A program made the translations under genes and the position numbers. Under the pieces are notes generated by a model. The model ran no database searches. It was not told the origin of the DNA and worked only from the letters and a program-made list of their open reading frames with translations. This document shows positions 61,259-64,000 of a stretch of 64,000 nucleotides of DNA, in pieces (position 1 is the first letter of the stretch; every line of letters starts with the position of its first letter). Origin of the DNA: Brevibacillus laterosporus DSM 25 (GTDB lineage Bacteria; Bacillota; Bacilli; Brevibacillales; Brevibacillaceae); the NCBI RefSeq assembly GCF_002706795.1, contig NZ_CP017705.1, forward strand, positions 2,280,001 to 2,344,000. Direction: 5' to 3'.

Positions 61259-61708
61259 TTAGCTATTTGTTGTTGTCATTTTCTTGTTGAGCTGTTCAAG
61301 CACATGTGGCCAAGCCTGTTCATGTTGGTCCCTCGACTCCTTATCTGGAAACCCTGCATGGGTAAGGCGAAGCCGTGTTCCTTTGTTATGTGGTTCAAGC
61401 TCAACCGTGACAACTGTTTCAGCCCCCTTTGTCCCCCCAGTAACCCAAGTCAATTCAATGAGACAGTCTTGCACAAGCTTTAGAAATCGTCCGTAATGAG
61501 GATGGCGTTCTTCTTCAAACTGTGTTTCAAAAAAGAAGACCGTGTTTACTTCACCTTTCATTAACACTGAGCCGGGAGCTGCAAACCAACGATCGAATTG
61601 CTTCGTCCACGCTTGGAATAGAGCATTTGGTGGTGAATCCATTAGACGTTCCACCTTCAAGCTAAATGGTCTTTTAGAAAGATCAGGTATGGTAATAGGA
61701 TTTGTCAT
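61259..61708 (-). CDS. SRPBCC / AHSA1-type small-molecule-binding domain protein
   Basis: 149 residues. [34 protein letters not shown] opens a helix-grip (START-like, AHSA1) fold, and [47 protein letters not shown] is the usual end with the long C-terminal helix. Function unknown; relatives include stress-linked and Aha1-like proteins. It is convergent with rpsI, and aaagga precedes ATG 61708. It interrupts the usual rpsI-cwlD order. 61709-61905 holds no gene. Confidence 0.82.
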   Translation of the reverse strand: MTNPITIPDLSKRPFSLKVERLMDSPPNALFQAWTKQFDRWFAAPGSVLMKGEVNTVFFFETQFEEERHPHYGRFLKLVQDCLIELTWVTGGTKGAETVVTVELEPHNKGTRLRLTHAGFPDKESRDQHEQAWPHVLEQLNKKMTTTNS

Positions 61709-61905
61709 TCGTAAGCATTCCTTTCGTTAGGTGGTGTTACGTATCTGTAAAAGGTTGATTTCTTTATAATCTCCATATCACGCCATGCTATGATCTAATC
61801 AAAAACTACATACCCTCCCCTCTGACTTTTATAGACAACCCCGTCATAAATGTCCATTTTGATCCATATGATGAAGAAGAGAATTGGGACAAAGGGGCGG
61901 TCGAA

Positions 61906-62628
61906 GTGACTAAAAAAGTAGTAGGGTGGGTACTAGCCTGCTTTCTGCTCGTCATCATATTTACGTACAAGTTACCCGCACATTCTTCTTGGTCCACATG
62001 GACATTGCCATTGGCAGGTACAGTAATAGCAATTGATGCGGGCCATGGTGGCGTAGATGGTGGTGCAGTAAGTAAGGACGGGAAAGTTATTGAAAAAGAC
62101 GTGGCATTGCCTATTAGTCTATATTTACGTGACTTTTTACAGGAGTCAGGAGCTTATGTAATCATGACGCGGGAAGATGATAGGGATTTGTCATCAGAGG
62201 GTGCTAGTAAACTGAGAAAGCGTAAATCAGAGGATATTCGCAATCGAGTGAAGTTTATTAATGAAAAGGCACCAGATTTTTTAGTTAGTATTCATTTAAA
62301 CAGTATTCCGCAGGAAAAATGGAGAGGTGCTCAAACTTTTTACTTCCCTGGTTTTCAAGAAAGTAAGACCATGGCCTTTCTTATTCAAGATGAGATTAAA
62401 CGTGTATTAGAAAATACAGATAGAAGTCCCAAGCAAACAGATGATATTTTTTTAATTCGGGAAGTAAAGACCCCATCAGTCCTTGTGGAAGTGGGTTTTT
62501 TATCCAACCTTGAAGAAGCAAGAAAATTGGAGTCAGCAGAATATCAAAAGGCAATGGCAAACGCAATCTATCAGGGAATATTGCGTCATTATGCAGGAGA
62601 AAAGAGCACAGCTACAAGCACACCATAG
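61906..62628 (+). CDS. cwlD: CwlD, N-acetylmuramoyl-L-alanine amidase (spore cortex)
   Basis: 240 residues. An N-terminal signal or membrane anchor (VVGWVLACFLLVIIFTYKLPA, about 5-25) precedes an Amidase_3 domain: IAIDAGHGGVDGGA (first zinc His), EKDVALPISLYL (Glu), SIHLNSIP (second His) and SVLVEVGFLSNLEEA (catalytic Glu). In spore-formers CwlD with PdaA makes muramic-delta-lactam in the cortex, needed for germination. The start is GTG 61906, 8 bases after aaagggg. Confidence 0.94.
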   Translation: MTKKVVGWVLACFLLVIIFTYKLPAHSSWSTWTLPLAGTVIAIDAGHGGVDGGAVSKDGKVIEKDVALPISLYLRDFLQESGAYVIMTREDDRDLSSEGASKLRKRKSEDIRNRVKFINEKAPDFLVSIHLNSIPQEKWRGAQTFYFPGFQESKTMAFLIQDEIKRVLENTDRSPKQTDDIFLIREVKTPSVLVEVGFLSNLEEARKLESAEYQKAMANAIYQGILRHYAGEKSTATSTP

Positions 62629-62648
62629 TTTGGGTGTGCTTGTTTAGT
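62615..62648 (+). terminator. Terminator overlapping the cwlD stop
   Basis: caagcacacc (62615-62624) / ggtgtgcttg (62633-62642), a 10-bp stem followed by tttagt. The cwlD stop codon lies in the loop. The short T-run suggests partial termination. Confidence 0.7.
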
Positions 62649-62781
62649 CTGTAACTATGCTATAATGAGGGCAAAAATTAGGAAACAGCAAGGGAACACC
62701 ATGTGATTTACTAAACTAGGCAACGGGTATATGCGTACCCCTAAGCCTGTTTCCCAACTAGAAAATCGAGGTGGATTCAAC

Positions 62782-63879
62782 ATGCTAACGAAAGAGAAAA
62801 TTCTCGAAGCACTACGTGACGTTAAAGATCCTGAGATAAATCGTAGTTTAGTAGAACTTAATATGATTCGCAATATTATGATTGAAGAACGGCACGTTTC
62901 TCTGGAAGTGGTGCTTACCATATCTGGCTGTCCATTAAAGGTAAAAATTCAAGATGATGTGGTGCAAGCAATTCGTGCATTGGGCGCAGAGCAGGTCGAT
63001 GTTCGCTTTGGAGCCATGACAGAAGAGGAAAGGGCTGCACTCAGCCAACAATTGCGTGGAGGGCAAGCTACAGCGTCTAAAGACCAAGGGCAGGGACAGA
63101 CAAATGTCTTGCACCCTATACTTGAAGAAAATTCAAAGACAACATTTATTGCTATTACCTCTGGTAAAGGTGGAGTCGGTAAATCTACAGTAACAGTTAA
63201 TCTAGCCGTTTCACTTGCTCGTTTAGGAAAAAAAGTGGGAATTATTGATGCTGACATTTATGGGTTTAGTGTTCCAGATATGATGAACATTGAGCAACGT
63301 CCTACCGTTATTGGACAAACCATTCTGCCAGTAGAGAAGTTTGGTGTAAAAGTAATGTCGATGGGCTTTTTTGTTGAAGATAATTCCCCTATTATTTGGC
63401 GCGGTCCTATGCTGGGCAAGATGCTCCGCAATTTCTTCAGTGAAGTACATTGGGGAGAAGACCTTGATTATCTCTTGCTGGATCTACCTCCAGGAACAGG
63501 TGACGTAGCACTTGACGTCCATACAATGATCCCTCAAAGCAAAGAGATCATTGTGACCACGCCTCATCCTACAGCAGCATTCGTAGCAGCAAGAGCGGGA
63601 GCTATGGCAATGAAAACGGGCCATAAAATTTTGGGAGTTGTAGAGAATATGGCTTGGTATGAAGCTAAGGACGGTTCCAAAGAACATGTATTTGGCCGTG
63701 GGGGCGGTTCTAAATTAGCTGAAACACTGGCTTGTGCCATGATCGCCCAAATCCCACTAGGCCAACCAGAGAATCATCCGCAAGAACCTGAATACTCTCC
63801 ATCCATTTATAAAACCGATACCACTATTGGACAAATTTATTTGCGACTTGCGCAGGATGTCGATCGATTATGTAAATAA
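62782..63879 (+). CDS. salA: SalA/Mrp family P-loop ATPase
   Basis: 365 residues. An N-terminal MIP18/DUF59-like domain (about 1-90; EALRDVKDPEINRSLVELNMI, then TISGCPLK) is followed by a low-complexity linker (Gln/Gly-rich) and a ParA/Mrp NTPase domain with deviant Walker A SGKGGVGKST, LLLDLPPGTGD and VVENMAWYEA. The C-terminal CxxC that binds Fe-S in classical Mrp is absent. In B. subtilis the homologue is the regulator SalA, next to cwlD as here. It could act as Fe-S carrier or regulator. ATG 62782 follows gaggtgg. Confidence 0.9.
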   Translation: MLTKEKILEALRDVKDPEINRSLVELNMIRNIMIEERHVSLEVVLTISGCPLKVKIQDDVVQAIRALGAEQVDVRFGAMTEEERAALSQQLRGGQATASKDQGQGQTNVLHPILEENSKTTFIAITSGKGGVGKSTVTVNLAVSLARLGKKVGIIDADIYGFSVPDMMNIEQRPTVIGQTILPVEKFGVKVMSMGFFVEDNSPIIWRGPMLGKMLRNFFSEVHWGEDLDYLLLDLPPGTGDVALDVHTMIPQSKEIIVTTPHPTAAFVAARAGAMAMKTGHKILGVVENMAWYEAKDGSKEHVFGRGGGSKLAETLACAMIAQIPLGQPENHPQEPEYSPSIYKTDTTIGQIYLRLAQDVDRLCK

Positions 63880-63930
63880 TAGAAAACCAAAAAGCATCGG
63901 GTATTCTGATTATATCCTTCGAGTAAAAAA

Positions 63931-63965
63931 GAAAAAGGTGAGGGTAAGCTCACCTTTTTCTTTTA
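63931..63965. terminator. Convergent terminator after salA
   Basis: gaaaaaggtgag (63931-63942) / ctcacctttttc (63949-63960), a 12-bp stem with loop ggtaag and tttta after it. On the - strand it is preceded by the end of another gene, so it serves both directions. Confidence 0.88.
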
Positions 63966-64000
63966 TTCTCCACCTGATTTCTTTTTCTTCCCCTGCTTCT
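63963..64000 (-). CDS. 3' end of a convergent gene (possibly gerD), truncated by the window
   Basis: Reading the - strand gives a lysine-rich tail ending KKKKSGGE and a TAA at 63963-63965. In B. subtilis the spore germination lipoprotein gene gerD follows salA on the opposite strand, which fits the orientation. Only about 11 codons are visible, so the assignment rests on gene order. Confidence 0.3.
   Translation of the reverse strand, partial: KQGKKKKSGGE

Noticed and set aside
61208-61496. Forward frames of 70-91 codons opposite the AHSA1 gene
   Set aside because: No SD and no similarity. The - strand frame has a recognisable fold, start and SD.

Overview
The window is a stretch of core chromosome from an endospore-forming Firmicute (Bacillota) of the Brevibacillus/Paenibacillus type. 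Gene content and order match the region near the origin in Bacillus: ctsR-mcsA-mcsB-clpC-radA-disA, the yacL-ispD-ispF-gltX-cysE-cysS-mrnC-rlmB-rae1-sigH-rpmG-secE-nusG run, the rpl/rpo/str clusters, S10-spc-alpha, then ecfA1-ecfA2-ecfT-truA-rplM-rpsI-cwlD-salA. pssA between disA and yacL, and the moderately low GC, suggest Brevibacillus (B. laterosporus would fit). That is inference from memory of the group, not a database result. Nearly all genes are on the + strand, presumably the leading strand.

Layout. 1-1.5 kb: 3' part of a 23S rRNA gene, followed by a terminator and no 5S gene. 1.9-3.7 kb: a UgtP-like glycosyltransferase and a HAD phosphatase. 3.77-5.06 kb: an intact IS3-family element on the - strand, sitting inside the loop of what was a single hairpin terminator. 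5.1-9.9 kb: CtsR-controlled protein quality-control operon. 10.1-13.9 kb: radA, disA, pssA and a small MazG-like gene on the - strand. 14.1-24.2 kb: YacL PIN-TRAM protein, MEP-pathway genes, tRNA synthetases with a Cys T-box, RNA-processing genes, SigH, L33, SecE and NusG. 24.3-39.9 kb: L11-L1, L10-L12 (with an L10-type leader), methyltransferase, rpoB-rpoC, L7Ae-like protein, S12-S7-EF-G-EF-Tu. 40-41.4 kb: a small accessory island (EamA transporter, truncated globin). 41.5-56.7 kb: S10-spc-alpha ribosomal cluster with secY, adk, map, infA, rpoA. 56.8-60.1 kb: ECF transporter module and truA. 60.1-64 kb: L13-S9, an AHSA1-type protein, CwlD, SalA, and the end of a convergent gene (possibly gerD).

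How it works together. The window carries much of the transcription and translation machinery: RNA polymerase core, NusG, EF-G, EF-Tu, IF1 and about 35 ribosomal proteins. Next to it are the secretion channel (SecY, SecE), nascent-protein processing (Map), heat-shock proteolysis (ClpC/McsB), c-di-AMP signalling with DNA repair (DisA/RadA) and sporulation functions (SigH, CwlD). Regulation visible in the DNA includes a CtsR operator, a Cys T-box, L10- and L13-type leaders, and several strong hairpins in front of ribosomal or elongation-factor genes that I cannot assign to a known family.

I saw no CRISPR array, prophage, toxin-antitoxin system, biosynthetic cluster or defence island, and no evidence of a wholly new multi-gene system. 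The items most worth a second look are the terminator split by the IS, the MazG-like protein with missing metal ligands, and the unassigned leader structures (fusA-tuf, rplQ, rplA, nusG start, S10 leader).
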